A stretch of DNA of 64,000 bases from positions 118,336 through 182,335 of IMG/VR virus record IMGVR_UViG_3300028920_000027. The stretch is one strand, 5' to 3'. Source of the DNA: a virus. Both the position numbers and the translations under genes were made by a program. The notes under the pieces were generated by a model. That model ran no database searches. It was not told the DNA's origin and saw only the letters and a program-made list of their open reading frames with translations. How positions within the stretch are numbered: the first letter of the stretch is position 1; every line of letters begins with the position of its first letter. This document shows positions 23,572 to 31,969 of this stretch, piece after piece.

Positions 23572-24770
23572 TCCTAGAGACCTTGTATGAATTTGCCAAG
23601 CTGCATGGACTCGTGCCCAGCGTGCTTCGGAAACGACACGCCAATTACACTTTCCACCTCGATCCGAAGGGGTGTTTGCGTGAGTTCTCTGACGAGCGAC
23701 AAGTGATGGCAGACGCGAAGGCCAAACGGTCCAGCAATATCCAACCCAACTTGCTCGACAATGTGGGGTACACATTCGGTTTGGGCAAGCATGGACCCAA
23801 ACGACAGGAAGCCTGGTTGGAGGCCCTACGCGCCTTCAAGTCCATGGCGCCGGTTGCAACCTTCGCTCAAAAGCCTCTACCTGATGGCATCCTCAAGATT
23901 CTTGCCAAAAACTCGTCCAAGGTTGTGGCCTTCACCGTGGGAGGGGAGTCCCCCTATGAACACCCTGACATCGTTGAGCACCTGAACGCTCAAGAGGAAG
24001 GTGACTACATCTGCCGCATCACTGGACGGAGCTGTAGTCCAGGATTCGTCCCCAACATCAGCAACCTACCCCCCAACGGAAGCTTGCAGAACTTCGTGGG
24101 GTTCAATGCGTCCGCTACACAGTTCGATGGGCGTGAAAACAAATGCTGCTTTGTCATGCATCGCGAAGTTCGCGAAGGCATCATTGCAGCCATTGACCAT
24201 CTCGCGCGCTATGAGAACAAGGAGCGCCCGTCGGCCATCGTTGCAACGAAGCGCTTTCACTCCAAGAGTGAGGTAAACTCTGCTCGGAGTGGGCCCGTCC
24301 CCACGACTCTGCTCTTCTCCCTGGAACCAGAGTTCGACGTTAGCCCTCTGATGGTCCTGCTTAGGGGGTTGAGGTCAGAAGGGGAAACCCCAGAGGAACG
24401 ACTGGAGGAAGGTCGACAAGCTCATAAGGCTGCCCTGGAAACCCTGGTCTCATGGACGGGCTACTCTGGGGATCTCTATGCTCTGACCCTTTGCGCTGAC
24501 GGGGCCTGCCGACGGACGGCTGTACTGGACTTCACTACCATCCCTCTAGCAGAGATCCCGGCTCGGATGGAGTCGTTCACTCATGCATCTGGCCCGTACC
24601 CCCTACGCTGGCGGCTGGCCGAAATGCCCAACTACACGCTCGCGTGGCGCTTCATGCGGGCTGTCTTGGCCGGTGACCCTCTACCTCCCGCAATCCTGGC
24701 ACACGCACTTCGGCAGCCGCTCAAGAACGAGCAGCTGTTGACCACTCTCACAGCTTTTCAAAGCCTTTAG
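23568..24770 (+). CDS. cas8c: Cas8c (Csd1) large subunit lacking its usual C-terminal domain
   Basis: 400 residues from ATG 23568 (ATGA overlap with cas5). Csd1 features: MILETLYEFAKLHGLVPS, LLDNVGYTFGLG, CRITGRSCSPGFVPNISNL with VGFNASATQF, and a DLYALTLCADGACRRTAV block. Full-length Cas8c is typically 550-600 residues; the missing C-terminal region is supplied by the separate gene at 24785. Cas8c recognises the PAM in type I-C Cascade. Confidence 0.85.
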   Translation: MILETLYEFAKLHGLVPSVLRKRHANYTFHLDPKGCLREFSDERQVMADAKAKRSSNIQPNLLDNVGYTFGLGKHGPKRQEAWLEALRAFKSMAPVATFAQKPLPDGILKILAKNSSKVVAFTVGGESPYEHPDIVEHLNAQEEGDYICRITGRSCSPGFVPNISNLPPNGSLQNFVGFNASATQFDGRENKCCFVMHREVREGIIAAIDHLARYENKERPSAIVATKRFHSKSEVNSARSGPVPTTLLFSLEPEFDVSPLMVLLRGLRSEGETPEERLEEGRQAHKAALETLVSWTGYSGDLYALTLCADGACRRTAVLDFTTIPLAEIPARMESFTHASGPYPLRWRLAEMPNYTLAWRFMRAVLAGDPLPPAILAHALRQPLKNEQLLTTLTAFQSL

Positions 24771-24784
24771 CCAAAGAGGACCTA

Positions 24785-25261
24785 ATGCCTGAAACCACCC
24801 CTGAAACCACCCCTGAAACCCCAACCACTCCGACCAATGGTCACAGGATTTCAGAAAAAAGGCTGGCCCAGCTAAGACACCCCAACCCGACCTTTCACCT
24901 GGGCCGTGCCATGGCTCGTGCTGTGGTCATCTACAGGTACGCGCAAGGCAGTGCCGCAGCAGCATCCCTGGAGAATAAGGTCGTGTCCGCGGGGTCTCGC
25001 CCCTTGGAAATCGTTACCCAGATTCTCAACCGGACTCAACGAGCCATCGCGTACTTGAGTCGTGGGGAGGCCCGCCAAGGGGCGGCAATCGACATCCATA
25101 ACTATGAAGAAGCAGTGGAGTTGATCGATGCCCAAGCGCTGCCCCGCACGTTCCAGGCGCAGGACCAGGTCCTGTTCTGGAACGGGTACAACAGCGAGAA
25201 GAATTGCATCCGCGCCCGACAACGTATTCAGGCTGCGGAATCGGCAAACAAAGGGGGCTAA
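24785..25261 (+). CDS. cas11: Stand-alone Cas11c-like small subunit
   Basis: 158 residues from ATG 24785, preceded by AGAGGA. A Thr/Pro-rich N-terminal repeat (ETTPETTPETPT) leads into HLGRAMARAVVIYRYAQ, RPLEIVTQILNRTQRAI and LPRTFQAQDQVLFWNGYN. These match the helical C-terminal part of Csd1 (compare its FP..LSLEEQGLF.LGYYHQ block). Ordinary type I-C makes Cas11 from an internal start inside cas8c; here it is a separate gene. Confidence 0.8.
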   Translation: MPETTPETTPETPTTPTNGHRISEKRLAQLRHPNPTFHLGRAMARAVVIYRYAQGSAAAASLENKVVSAGSRPLEIVTQILNRTQRAIAYLSRGEARQGAAIDIHNYEEAVELIDAQALPRTFQAQDQVLFWNGYNSEKNCIRARQRIQAAESANKGG

Positions 25262-25265
25262 CTCT

Positions 25266-25312
25266 CCCTGCGGATTGACTCTCACCATCAGGGGCGACCC
25301 TGCGGATTGACC
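25266..25312 (+). repeat. CRISPR-repeat-like hairpin inside the cas operon
   Basis: CCCTGCGGATTGAC occurs twice (25266 and 25298). The second copy ends a hairpin CAGGG-GCGA-CCCTG (25289-25302) followed by GCGGATTGACC, resembling the array repeat (AGGGGC..CCCCTGAGGATTTCAAC). It lies between cas11 and cas7. Confidence 0.55.
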
Positions 25313-25333
25313 CAAATGTAAATGTGGAGAAAA

Positions 25334-26335
25334 ATGACTAAGACAACTACGACTAAGGCAACTACTCTTCCCGCCCTCGATGGACTTTTGGTAATCGAGG
25401 CCCACAACGACGCCCTCAATATCGACCCCGATGTCGGAGTGCCCCGCACCAACCCCATCTCGGGAAAGGGGGAGGTTAGCGCTGAATGCATAAAGGCCAA
25501 AATCCGGCGGTCCGCTATGCGGCTCAACCCGACTTTGGTGCCGTTCTACCACCGTGGCGCCGTCCACCAGGACCACATCGAGCAGGCATACGAAGCTGCC
25601 GGCGCCATCGTCAAGACTGCGAAGAAGGCGTCCAAGAAGACTGCGAAGGCTGAGGCCCCCGACATCGAGGATACTGAGGCCCCCGACACCGAGGATGCCG
25701 AGGATAACACCATCACGATCGACACCATCAAAGGCAACGCCGAGCTGTGCCGCATCTTCTTCGACGTCTCTTGGTTTGGACTGGTGGTCACCAAGCCGGG
25801 TCGCGGTCAGATCCGGGGACCATTCTCATTCGGGATTGGCGAGACCGTCTATCCTGTGAATCTGGATGAGCGCCTCCTGACCCGCCAGACGGTCACCAAC
25901 CGAGAACGGTCAGACAAGCAGAAGGGTGCCAACCAGGAGTTCGGACGCAAGACCGTTGTGACCCATGGGGTCTACCTCGTACACTGGCACTTCGACCCCT
26001 TCTGCGCCGACCAGAACGGGCTCACGGAGCAGGACCTGGCGGAGTTCATCGAGGCCATGCTCCACATGTTCCGCAACGACCAGTCGTCAGCACGGAACAA
26101 CGTGACACTGCGGAAGGCTTATGTCTTCGAGCACGCGAGTCCCTTCCGGGACGCCGAACCGGTCGAGCTTTTAGAGCAAATCAAGGTCACGGCCGAGAAC
26201 CCCGACACCGCGGTCTCTTGGGACGCCTACACAGTCGAGGTCCCGGCAGACTTGCCTGAGACGATCAAGCTCCACGTCCTCAAGGACGGCCTCACCATCA
26301 ACAATCCCTGGGTCAAGGCATCCGCTGCCGAATAA
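25334..26335 (+). CDS. cas7: Cas7 of type I-C kind (Csd2), Cascade backbone
   Basis: 333 residues from ATG 25334, with GGAG upstream favouring it over ATG 25322. Csd2 landmarks: GVPRTNPISGKGEVSAECIK, FFDVSWFGLVV, QIRGPFSFGIGETVYPV, RQTVTNRERSD, and HGVYLVHWHFDPFCA. Cas7 subunits coat the crRNA spacer. An unusual Lys- then Asp/Glu-rich insert (KKASKKTAKAEAP..EDTEAP) lies at about residues 95-125. Confidence 0.9.
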   Translation: MTKTTTTKATTLPALDGLLVIEAHNDALNIDPDVGVPRTNPISGKGEVSAECIKAKIRRSAMRLNPTLVPFYHRGAVHQDHIEQAYEAAGAIVKTAKKASKKTAKAEAPDIEDTEAPDTEDAEDNTITIDTIKGNAELCRIFFDVSWFGLVVTKPGRGQIRGPFSFGIGETVYPVNLDERLLTRQTVTNRERSDKQKGANQEFGRKTVVTHGVYLVHWHFDPFCADQNGLTEQDLAEFIEAMLHMFRNDQSSARNNVTLRKAYVFEHASPFRDAEPVELLEQIKVTAENPDTAVSWDAYTVEVPADLPETIKLHVLKDGLTINNPWVKASAAE

Positions 26336-26350
26336 TAGCCCGCTACCATG

Positions 26351-26390
26351 CCAGGGAGGGGGGTTTTTGACCCCCCTCCCTGGTGTAGTT
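26351..26390 (+). terminator. 13-bp perfect hairpin between cas7 and the helicase
   Basis: CCAGGGAGGGGGG and CCCCCCTCCCTGG pair around 7 bases, followed by TGTAGTTTTT. It may end or attenuate cas transcription. The trailing TGGTGTAGTTTTT could also serve as a -10 for the helicase. Confidence 0.8.
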
Positions 26391-26403
26391 TTTGGGAACG
26401 TTC

Positions 26404-28917
26404 ATGAGATTCCGACACTATCAGATTCACGGATTCAGCGCGGCGACGAGTCGTCGTTGGCGTTTCATCTACCTATGCTGGGCTGTAGCTTCCGGTAAGA
26501 CAGCGTTCACCCATGCCTACCTGGCCGAAGTTTTCCGCAACGGCTGGCACTCGCACGCAGTCATTGTGGGGCCCTACGAGCCCATCCGCAACGGGTTCGA
26601 CACCAGCAAACTGGGTGACGATAAGCGCGAGTTCTGCATGGGGGGTGTCACTGTCCGGGCTTGGGCAGGGATGGTTCGAGAGTTGAAGAGAGGGTCCTCC
26701 CAAGCCGGCCAAGCCGGCCGCATTGAGTCGACCGTTCGGGAGTTGGTCAGCTACTTGCTGAACCCTCGCCCCACGGATGAAGCCACGGGAAGGCCTTACG
26801 CTGTCAGCGTGTGTACGCAGACAGCTCTTCAGTTAATCCTTCATATGGACCAGCTACCGGCTGACATGAGTCACGTGCTGTTCGTCATCGACGAAGCTCA
26901 GGGTATCGGTGCTGACTGTACCAACCGTGTCGTGAACACCCTGATTTCTCGGGGAACTCGCTTCATCCTTGCATCGGGGTCACCGTACCGGGACGACAAC
27001 CGAAATGTCCTCCCCGACCCCAATGACCCAGATGTTCTCATTCTCTCCCGGTCTCTGGCAGAGCAGATTCACGAGGGGTATGCCCCTCGTGTTAAGTTCG
27101 AGGTCGAGGTCGTTGACTGCGATGGGGACACCTATGAGTCCCGTCAGCAGCAGATGATCGACCATGTGGTGGCCGACTTCCAACCTGGCCAGAAGAAAGT
27201 CATCCGTGCTGTCCCTGCGCGGGGTGCCATGTACGACAGGGACGGTGAGGATGCCGATGCCGATGACTTCTCGGAGAACGTCGATGACGTGAGAGTAGGG
27301 GTGCGACTCCGGGACCTGGCGCTCAGGGCTTTTACTGAAAGGGGTTTACGATTTCGGGATGCCACGAGCTACCCAGGCAACCACGGCGACGACTGGCTGG
27401 AGTCCGAGCGTCGGGTTCGCGACTTCAATGATTCGGAAGTTGATGTGGTGTGGGGGATCAACCGCATCTACTGCGGCATGGATTGGGCTCTGGCGAACAC
27501 AGTGTGCTGCCTAGACTTCCCCACGACTTTACCCTTGATCGTCCAGCTCCTCGGGCGTGGCATGAGGTACAAGGGCGGCCGGCACGGAGGTGGGTATGCC
27601 AACTACCCGGAGCAGTACCTCGAACGGACGCTTCTCAAAATCTACGTTCCCGGCCGACGTGACGGAAGTGAGCGCTTCTTTCGGCACGACATGGCCCAGG
27701 TAGCTGTCAAGATCGGAGCTGTCCTCGCCACAGTAGCTCTCCCGGACGGCTTGACCGCCAAGCTGGATATGCACCGAGCTTTGAGGTCCCCTCTCAGCGA
27801 CGCTTCGGTCGTCGAAGGCACTGGTAGGGGGAGTGCCAACGAAAGCGAGATCGCCGAAGCCGCTAGTCAACACTTCATGATCCACTACGGACGGCGGGAG
27901 TGCACCGTTGGTGAAGCTCGTGATCAGCTCATGCGTGCATACCGCATTCGTCGCCAAAGGCAGGGTCTCGAGGTGTCGGATGAAGACGTGGAGGCAATCA
28001 ACCTCTTACTCCACCGTTTCATCAGCGAACGCAACGAACGAAACCCGTTGGATCGTGAAAGCCAGCGACGCATGGGAGAAGCCCATGACCGCGCCGTTGA
28101 AGCCGCTGCTCGACGCCATCCCCACAACCCGAGACGGTTGGTACAGGAAGCCTATCGCCGCGTGATTGACGAGTACAGCGAGATGCGGATCGTAACCGCT
28201 GAATCACCTCTTCTCAGCACCATTGTGCGATTCGTGATCGACCTCGACGATGGGACAGCAGGCGGCATTGCACAAAGGTTGGAACAAGAGTCTCGACCTC
28301 TACATGAGCAAGCTGTGCGCCACTGGGCTATGGCCTACTGGACCAACAACGGAGCCTTCCCTGACACCGACAGTGGCCCCGTCCAGGAAGACCCTCGCGA
28401 AGATTGGTCTCGCGTCATTGCCGCTTTACAAGGGGGTTATCGAGGACTACCCTCACACCCTTCTGTGGAAGACCTGGTGCGTTCCCATCAGATGAGTGAT
28501 GGCGACGTGTTGCATCTATTCAGGCTCTGCCCCGACTTATTGCCATCGGACTTGACGGTGGGGTGGACGTCAGACGTGAGTCTGCAATTCTACTACGATC
28601 GGTACCGAGACATGAGGCGCACCGCCGAGGCGTTACCTCCACACACTTGGAATAGGCTCGTTGACTACTTGCTCCAGCAATCAACCATTCGGCTGGGCTC
28701 CCTGTTGAACCTATTTCGAGAAACTCCAGTGACAGTTGACCTTCGGGCCCGACGGCCCTGGTATCTGTTCTGGCACTCCGTGAGCCGCGCTTCTTCGGAA
28801 GGTAGGGACCTCGACCTGCGGACATTGCGAACCTGGATTCGACGGGTTCGCAATGGAGCTGTCTCTATTGGCCAGGTCTACGACGACGACAGTTCAGCTA
28901 CCACCGTAGTGGTGTAA
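26404..28917 (+). CDS. SF2 helicase beside the cas genes, not a recognisable Cas3
   Basis: 837 residues from ATG 26404. Helicase motifs in order: I AVASGKT (about 26-32), Ia AVIVGPYEPIRNGF, II VLFVIDEAQ (DEAQ, not the DExH of Cas3), III FILASGSPYR, V WGINRIYCGMDWALAN, VI QLLGRGMRYKG. The layout is closer to restriction-type SF2 helicases. No HD nuclease motif is seen. The last 400 residues are helical and unrecognised. Its place between cas7 and array 2 suggests it replaces Cas3, which is inference. Confidence 0.8.
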   Translation: MRFRHYQIHGFSAATSRRWRFIYLCWAVASGKTAFTHAYLAEVFRNGWHSHAVIVGPYEPIRNGFDTSKLGDDKREFCMGGVTVRAWAGMVRELKRGSSQAGQAGRIESTVRELVSYLLNPRPTDEATGRPYAVSVCTQTALQLILHMDQLPADMSHVLFVIDEAQGIGADCTNRVVNTLISRGTRFILASGSPYRDDNRNVLPDPNDPDVLILSRSLAEQIHEGYAPRVKFEVEVVDCDGDTYESRQQQMIDHVVADFQPGQKKVIRAVPARGAMYDRDGEDADADDFSENVDDVRVGVRLRDLALRAFTERGLRFRDATSYPGNHGDDWLESERRVRDFNDSEVDVVWGINRIYCGMDWALANTVCCLDFPTTLPLIVQLLGRGMRYKGGRHGGGYANYPEQYLERTLLKIYVPGRRDGSERFFRHDMAQVAVKIGAVLATVALPDGLTAKLDMHRALRSPLSDASVVEGTGRGSANESEIAEAASQHFMIHYGRRECTVGEARDQLMRAYRIRRQRQGLEVSDEDVEAINLLLHRFISERNERNPLDRESQRRMGEAHDRAVEAAARRHPHNPRRLVQEAYRRVIDEYSEMRIVTAESPLLSTIVRFVIDLDDGTAGGIAQRLEQESRPLHEQAVRHWAMAYWTNNGAFPDTDSGPVQEDPREDWSRVIAALQGGYRGLPSHPSVEDLVRSHQMSDGDVLHLFRLCPDLLPSDLTVGWTSDVSLQFYYDRYRDMRRTAEALPPHTWNRLVDYLLQQSTIRLGSLLNLFRETPVTVDLRARRPWYLFWHSVSRASSEGRDLDLRTLRTWIRRVRNGAVSIGQVYDDDSSATTVVV

Positions 28918-28923
28918 GGTAGC

Positions 28924-29019
28924 GAGGGGTTCGGTGATACCGAAACCCCCAACACCTCTCGCAGCCCAAATTTTCAAGGGGGTTCCCACCCCCTTGGTCT
29001 TTGACAGCACATAACCGCT
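28924..29019 (+). terminator. Hairpins between helicase and array 2
   Basis: GGGGTTCGGT..ACCGAAACCCC (28925-28951) and AAGGGGGT-TCCC-ACCCCCTT followed by GGTCTTT. TTGACA at 29001-29006 may be the -35 of an array 2 promoter. Confidence 0.5.
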
Positions 29020-29597
29020 CGCATCCCAATTCTTGCCCTTGAGGATTCCAACAGCTCCTCCAGAACACCCGGGGCGAGTCGGCCGTACAGGAACAAGGGC
29101 AATTCTTGCCCTTGAGGATTCCAACCACAACTTCGAGTTGGTTCACTACGGGGAGGGGCAAGGGCAATTCTTGCCCTTGAGGATTCCAACCATGGTTCGG
29201 CGAACGAACTTGCATTTCTCGTACTGCGGGACAAGGGCAATTCTTGCCCTTGAGGATTCCAATGATCTGCTGTGAGACAAAGCTAAAATGCCCTCTCTGA
29301 AACAAGGGCAGTTGCCCTTGAGGATTCCAACATCGCCCACGAGACCAAGGCAGACTTCGACGAATGGCAAGACAAGGGCAGTCCATGCCCTGAGGATTCC
29401 AACGTGGCTCCCGCGACCCGGTCGAACACCTCGAGGAAGGAGACAGTCTTGGCCCTTGAGGATTCCAACCTGCGGTAATGGCACAAGCAGACGTTTTACC
29501 GTCGTGAGACAAGGGCCTTGCCCTTGAGGATTCCAACATCCAAAACCACTCTGGGAGCTACGGCTACATCGTATGTGTCTTTGCCCTTGAGGATTCA
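29020..29597 (+). CRISPR. CRISPR array 2, nine repeats
   Basis: Repeat ACAAGGGCAATTCTTGCCC then TTGAGGATTCCAAC (33 bases). First copy 29020-29052 has a changed 5' arm and the last, ending near 29597, is truncated. Spacers are 32-40 bases. Several repeats are 27-32 bases because loop and stem bases are lost in pairs, keeping the hairpin. The 3' end GAGGATTCCAAC nearly equals that of array 1, so one Cas5d could process both. Confidence 0.95.
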
Positions 29598-29617
29598 TGA
29601 GGGAGAATCCCGCGACC

Positions 29618-29627
29618 GGTGTATAGT
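29618..29627 (+). promoter_or_regulatory. Class 1 promoter -10, GGTGTATAGT
   Basis: Follows array 2 directly; the first ATG is at 29640, 12 bases away. Confidence 0.5.
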
Positions 29628-29639
29628 TCTGCTCAGGCC

Positions 29640-29807
29640 ATGCTGACGTTGGCCTGCACCCCTGAGCCCGGCACCCCACGGCGGGCTCCCTCAACGGGGC
29701 GAAGAGGGTCCGAAACGCTCTCACTGCCGGTGTTGGTGATTCCATTCCCGAGTGGAGTCCGGCGTGGGGGCGGGTGCCACTCGGTCGAAGTGGAGTCCAC
29801 AACATGA
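29640..29807 (+). CDS. Possible 55-codon leader ORF
   Basis: MLTLACTPEPGTPRRAP...; ends in ATGA shared with ATG 29804. It spans a GAGCCCG/CGGGCTC hairpin. Composition is odd, so it may be untranslated leader. Confidence 0.3.
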   Translation: MLTLACTPEPGTPRRAPSTGRRGSETLSLPVLVIPFPSGVRRGGGCHSVEVESTT

Positions 29808-30577
29808 CCAACTCTCGCAAGCAGCGGGCCAAGAAGCTCGCGAAGAAGCTCCGCATTTCCCACCAGGGCGCCACCAACCTCATGCGCCAGCAGCAGGACC
29901 AAGACCTCCGGGACGCGCCCCCGTGGTACCTTCGCACATTCGAGGTTCGCGAAAACGGTCAACTGCTTCCACTTCCGCCCACATCCTACAGCGAGATGCT
30001 GGAGCAGATCCGCGTCTTCATGGTTGCTAACTCCGATTACCAGCTGTCCCTTGCGGACGAGCCCCTCGGCTTGCGAGAGGTTCTACGCCGCAGCGCCCTG
30101 GCCACGAGTCGTTTCAACAAGGGCCTGATCTTCGAGGTCGAGGGCTCGCAGCTCCTAGCCGAGCCCGCAGGAGAGTGGTCCGATCAAAAAGCTCCCCACA
30201 CCAAGCTTCAAGACAAGATCGAAGCCGCTCTCAAGGACGTCAACGTTTTTGCAACGCCAACCTACACGGAGATTCGGTTCGAGAACGCCGACGGTAGTCT
30301 CTGGGGATCCACGTCCGAGTGGGCACCTGAGGTCACGGCCAAAACGGACACCCTGCTCCAACGCAAGATGTGGGTCATCCGGCGGGCGTGGACCATATAC
30401 CGTAACCAGGTCTCACGCCACGAGGCTCCGGAAGACCGCCGCTACGACCAACCCGATCCCGAAGATCGAAAGGAGCGGGAGACCCTCTGGGAGGCTCGCA
30501 GTACCTGGTACAGGGAGGGGGTGTTCGAGCGCTTTGGGCACCCCGCACGCATCGTGCTTCAGCCGAGCACCCTTTAG
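29804..30577 (+). CDS. Hypothetical protein with basic helical N-terminus
   Basis: 257 residues from ATG 29804, GGAG 10 bases upstream. RKQRAKKLAKKLRISHQ then mixed alpha/beta sequence (LADEPLGLREVLRRSALATS). No domain recognised. It lies just downstream of array 2 but shows no Cas similarity. Confidence 0.65.
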   Translation: MTNSRKQRAKKLAKKLRISHQGATNLMRQQQDQDLRDAPPWYLRTFEVRENGQLLPLPPTSYSEMLEQIRVFMVANSDYQLSLADEPLGLREVLRRSALATSRFNKGLIFEVEGSQLLAEPAGEWSDQKAPHTKLQDKIEAALKDVNVFATPTYTEIRFENADGSLWGSTSEWAPEVTAKTDTLLQRKMWVIRRAWTIYRNQVSRHEAPEDRRYDQPDPEDRKERETLWEARSTWYREGVFERFGHPARIVLQPSTL

Positions 30578-30606
30578 ACAATCCCCAAGCCGTTGCCAAC
30601 GAACTC

Positions 30607-30801
30607 GTGTCCCGGACCCACCGGATCCGAAACCTTACTGTTGATGAGCTTCAGCGAGACGCCTGGAGCCCGTACCGGGTCCAAGGCCCCAATGGCTGGA
30701 TGGGGTGGGCCGCACCCGACGGGCACTGCCACGTCAGCGAGGATCGCACCTCCGTGTGTGTCTACTGGTGCCCAGCCTGCCGCGCGGACCAACCCCAATG
30801 A
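30607..30801 (+). CDS. Small Cys/Trp-rich protein
   Basis: 64 residues from GTG 30607. WCPACRADQ near the end is one zinc knuckle half. The frame is open upstream to 30580, so the start is unsure. Confidence 0.5.
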   Translation: MSRTHRIRNLTVDELQRDAWSPYRVQGPNGWMGWAAPDGHCHVSEDRTSVCVYWCPACRADQPQ

Positions 30802-30951
30802 ATGACCCCTGTCCCCTGTGCCGACGGGGGGGCAGGGTCCCCGGTCCGCGCCTACAAGACCAAGATGTACAGGATGTGTCCCCGTGTGCTCCTCAAGTGC
30901 ACCAGCTGTGGCTATGAGTGGTTCGGGTACGCCAAGAAGCGAATCCGTTAA
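30798..30951 (+). CDS. Zinc-ribbon mini-protein (frameshift at G7)
   Basis: MNDPCPLCRRG, then one G too many in the run 30826-30832; removing it continues into RAYKTKMYRMCPRVLLKC and TSCGYEWFGYAKKRIR. Four or more Cys form a zinc ribbon of about 50 residues. Confidence 0.6.
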
Positions 30952-31080
30952 GGCGAAGGGGGCAGCCGCCAGGTTGACTCCAGAACTACTAGAGTACTCA
31001 GTTTGGATCAACCCTTTACTCCATGACTTTTGAGTTTCCGACCTCCGCGGCGTACAGTGGTGCATGAGGTCACGAATGAC

Positions 31081-31110
31081 TGAACGTTTCCAAGGATCAC
31101 ATCGTATGGG
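31081..31110 (+). promoter_or_regulatory. Class 2 promoter, TGAACGTTT..CGTATG
   Basis: TGAACGTTTCC and ATCGTATGGGGGAGTATC; GGGGGAG also serves as ribosome site for ATG 31119. Confidence 0.6.
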
Positions 31111-31118
31111 GGAGTATC

Positions 31119-31382
31119 ATGGCAACTCTCACTGAGATGAACGCTGAACACAACCTCTTGACCAAGGCTTTTGATCTGGTCAAGCCCTCGACGCACTGGA
31201 AGGACGTTATCAGTGCCTATGTCCCGGCCCACGCTCTGGTCGAGGCTGGGGTCACCATCGAAGACGTCGCCCGTGCGGTGATCCACTTCACTGCGACCGA
31301 GGCTGATGTCAATCCCTTGAGCATGGGCGCTTTCTTCGTCCAGGCCAAGGGTTACCGCGCCGGGCCGGCGGGAGACCACTGA
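31119..31382 (+). CDS. Conserved small phage-type protein (LVKP..HWKD)
   Basis: 87 residues. NAEHNLLTKAFDLVKPSTHW, VEAGVTIEDVARAVIHFTAT and YRAGPAGDH match a small family met in phage and plasmid DNA, function unknown. First gene of a seven-gene run to 32943. Confidence 0.75.
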   Translation: MATLTEMNAEHNLLTKAFDLVKPSTHWKDVISAYVPAHALVEAGVTIEDVARAVIHFTATEADVNPLSMGAFFVQAKGYRAGPAGDH

Positions 31383-31383
31383 A

Positions 31384-31671
31384 GTGCAGATCAAGTTCAC
31401 TGTTCACCGGGACGGTCACATTTCCAGAGAGGTCGTCGAACGGCCCTTCACGTTGGCGCTTGATGTCTTGCGCATCACTCGCCCCACGGATGACCGCATC
31501 AAAATGGTCTCTCCGGCGCCACAGCCTACTCCCACCCCGGCGCCCAAGCCCACCCTCCGGGCTGTCTCCTACCATGGGGTCCCTTTGGGGTACATAGACG
31601 ACTTTCCAATTGAGGTTCAGCACGCTTTGGATGCCCTTGAGGTTGATGGTGACCATCAAAACTGCTGGTGA
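31384..31671 (+). CDS. Hypothetical protein with Pro-rich linker
   Basis: 95 residues from GTG 31384. Beta-rich start, PAPQPTPTPAPKPT linker at about 40-55, short C-terminal module. Overlaps the next gene. Confidence 0.6.
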   Translation: MQIKFTVHRDGHISREVVERPFTLALDVLRITRPTDDRIKMVSPAPQPTPTPAPKPTLRAVSYHGVPLGYIDDFPIEVQHALDALEVDGDHQNCW

Positions 31672-31969
31672 CCTGGTTATGGCCCTCGATCAGGGGGAGT
31701 TCAGCAGCATAGGGTCCTACCCCCTCTACTTCATCACCTCGAACGAGGATTGCCTGCACCCCAAGTGCGTGCGCGAACTTCTCGACCCCGACCAGACGGG
31801 CCTGGGCGTGCGCGAACTCCTCGATACCCGTGACCCTGCTGAGGCGACCACGGTCGACGAGTGGAAGATTATCTCGCACGGAATCAACTGGGGCATTCCC
31901 GACCTCTACTGCGCCCATTGTGGCGCGCGCATCGAATCTGCCTGTGAGGAGCAAGCCGATGATTCTTGA
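31646..31969 (+). CDS. Conserved phage-type protein (TTAD-like/VNWE..CAHCG family)
   Basis: 107 residues from ATG 31646. TIKTAGDLVMALDQGEFSS, YPLYFITSNEDCLHPKCV, then ISHGINWGIPDLYCAHCGARIES. This pattern recurs in large phages and some bacteria; function unknown. The CAHCG knuckle suggests metal binding. Confidence 0.75.
   Translation: MVTIKTAGDLVMALDQGEFSSIGSYPLYFITSNEDCLHPKCVRELLDPDQTGLGVRELLDTRDPAEATTVDEWKIISHGINWGIPDLYCAHCGARIESACEEQADDS

Noticed and set aside
26404-28917. Naming the helicase cas3
   Set aside because: No HD nuclease motif, motif II is DEAQ and motif VI is of GRGxR type; only its position suggests a Cas3-like role.
28898-29937. Long minus-strand open frames across array 2
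   Set aside because: Same reason; the repeated WNPQG-like segments are the translated repeat.
31063-31134. Short frame MRSRMTERFQG across the class 2 promoter
   Set aside because: The same bases occur as a promoter in several non-coding contexts, so coding is unlikely.
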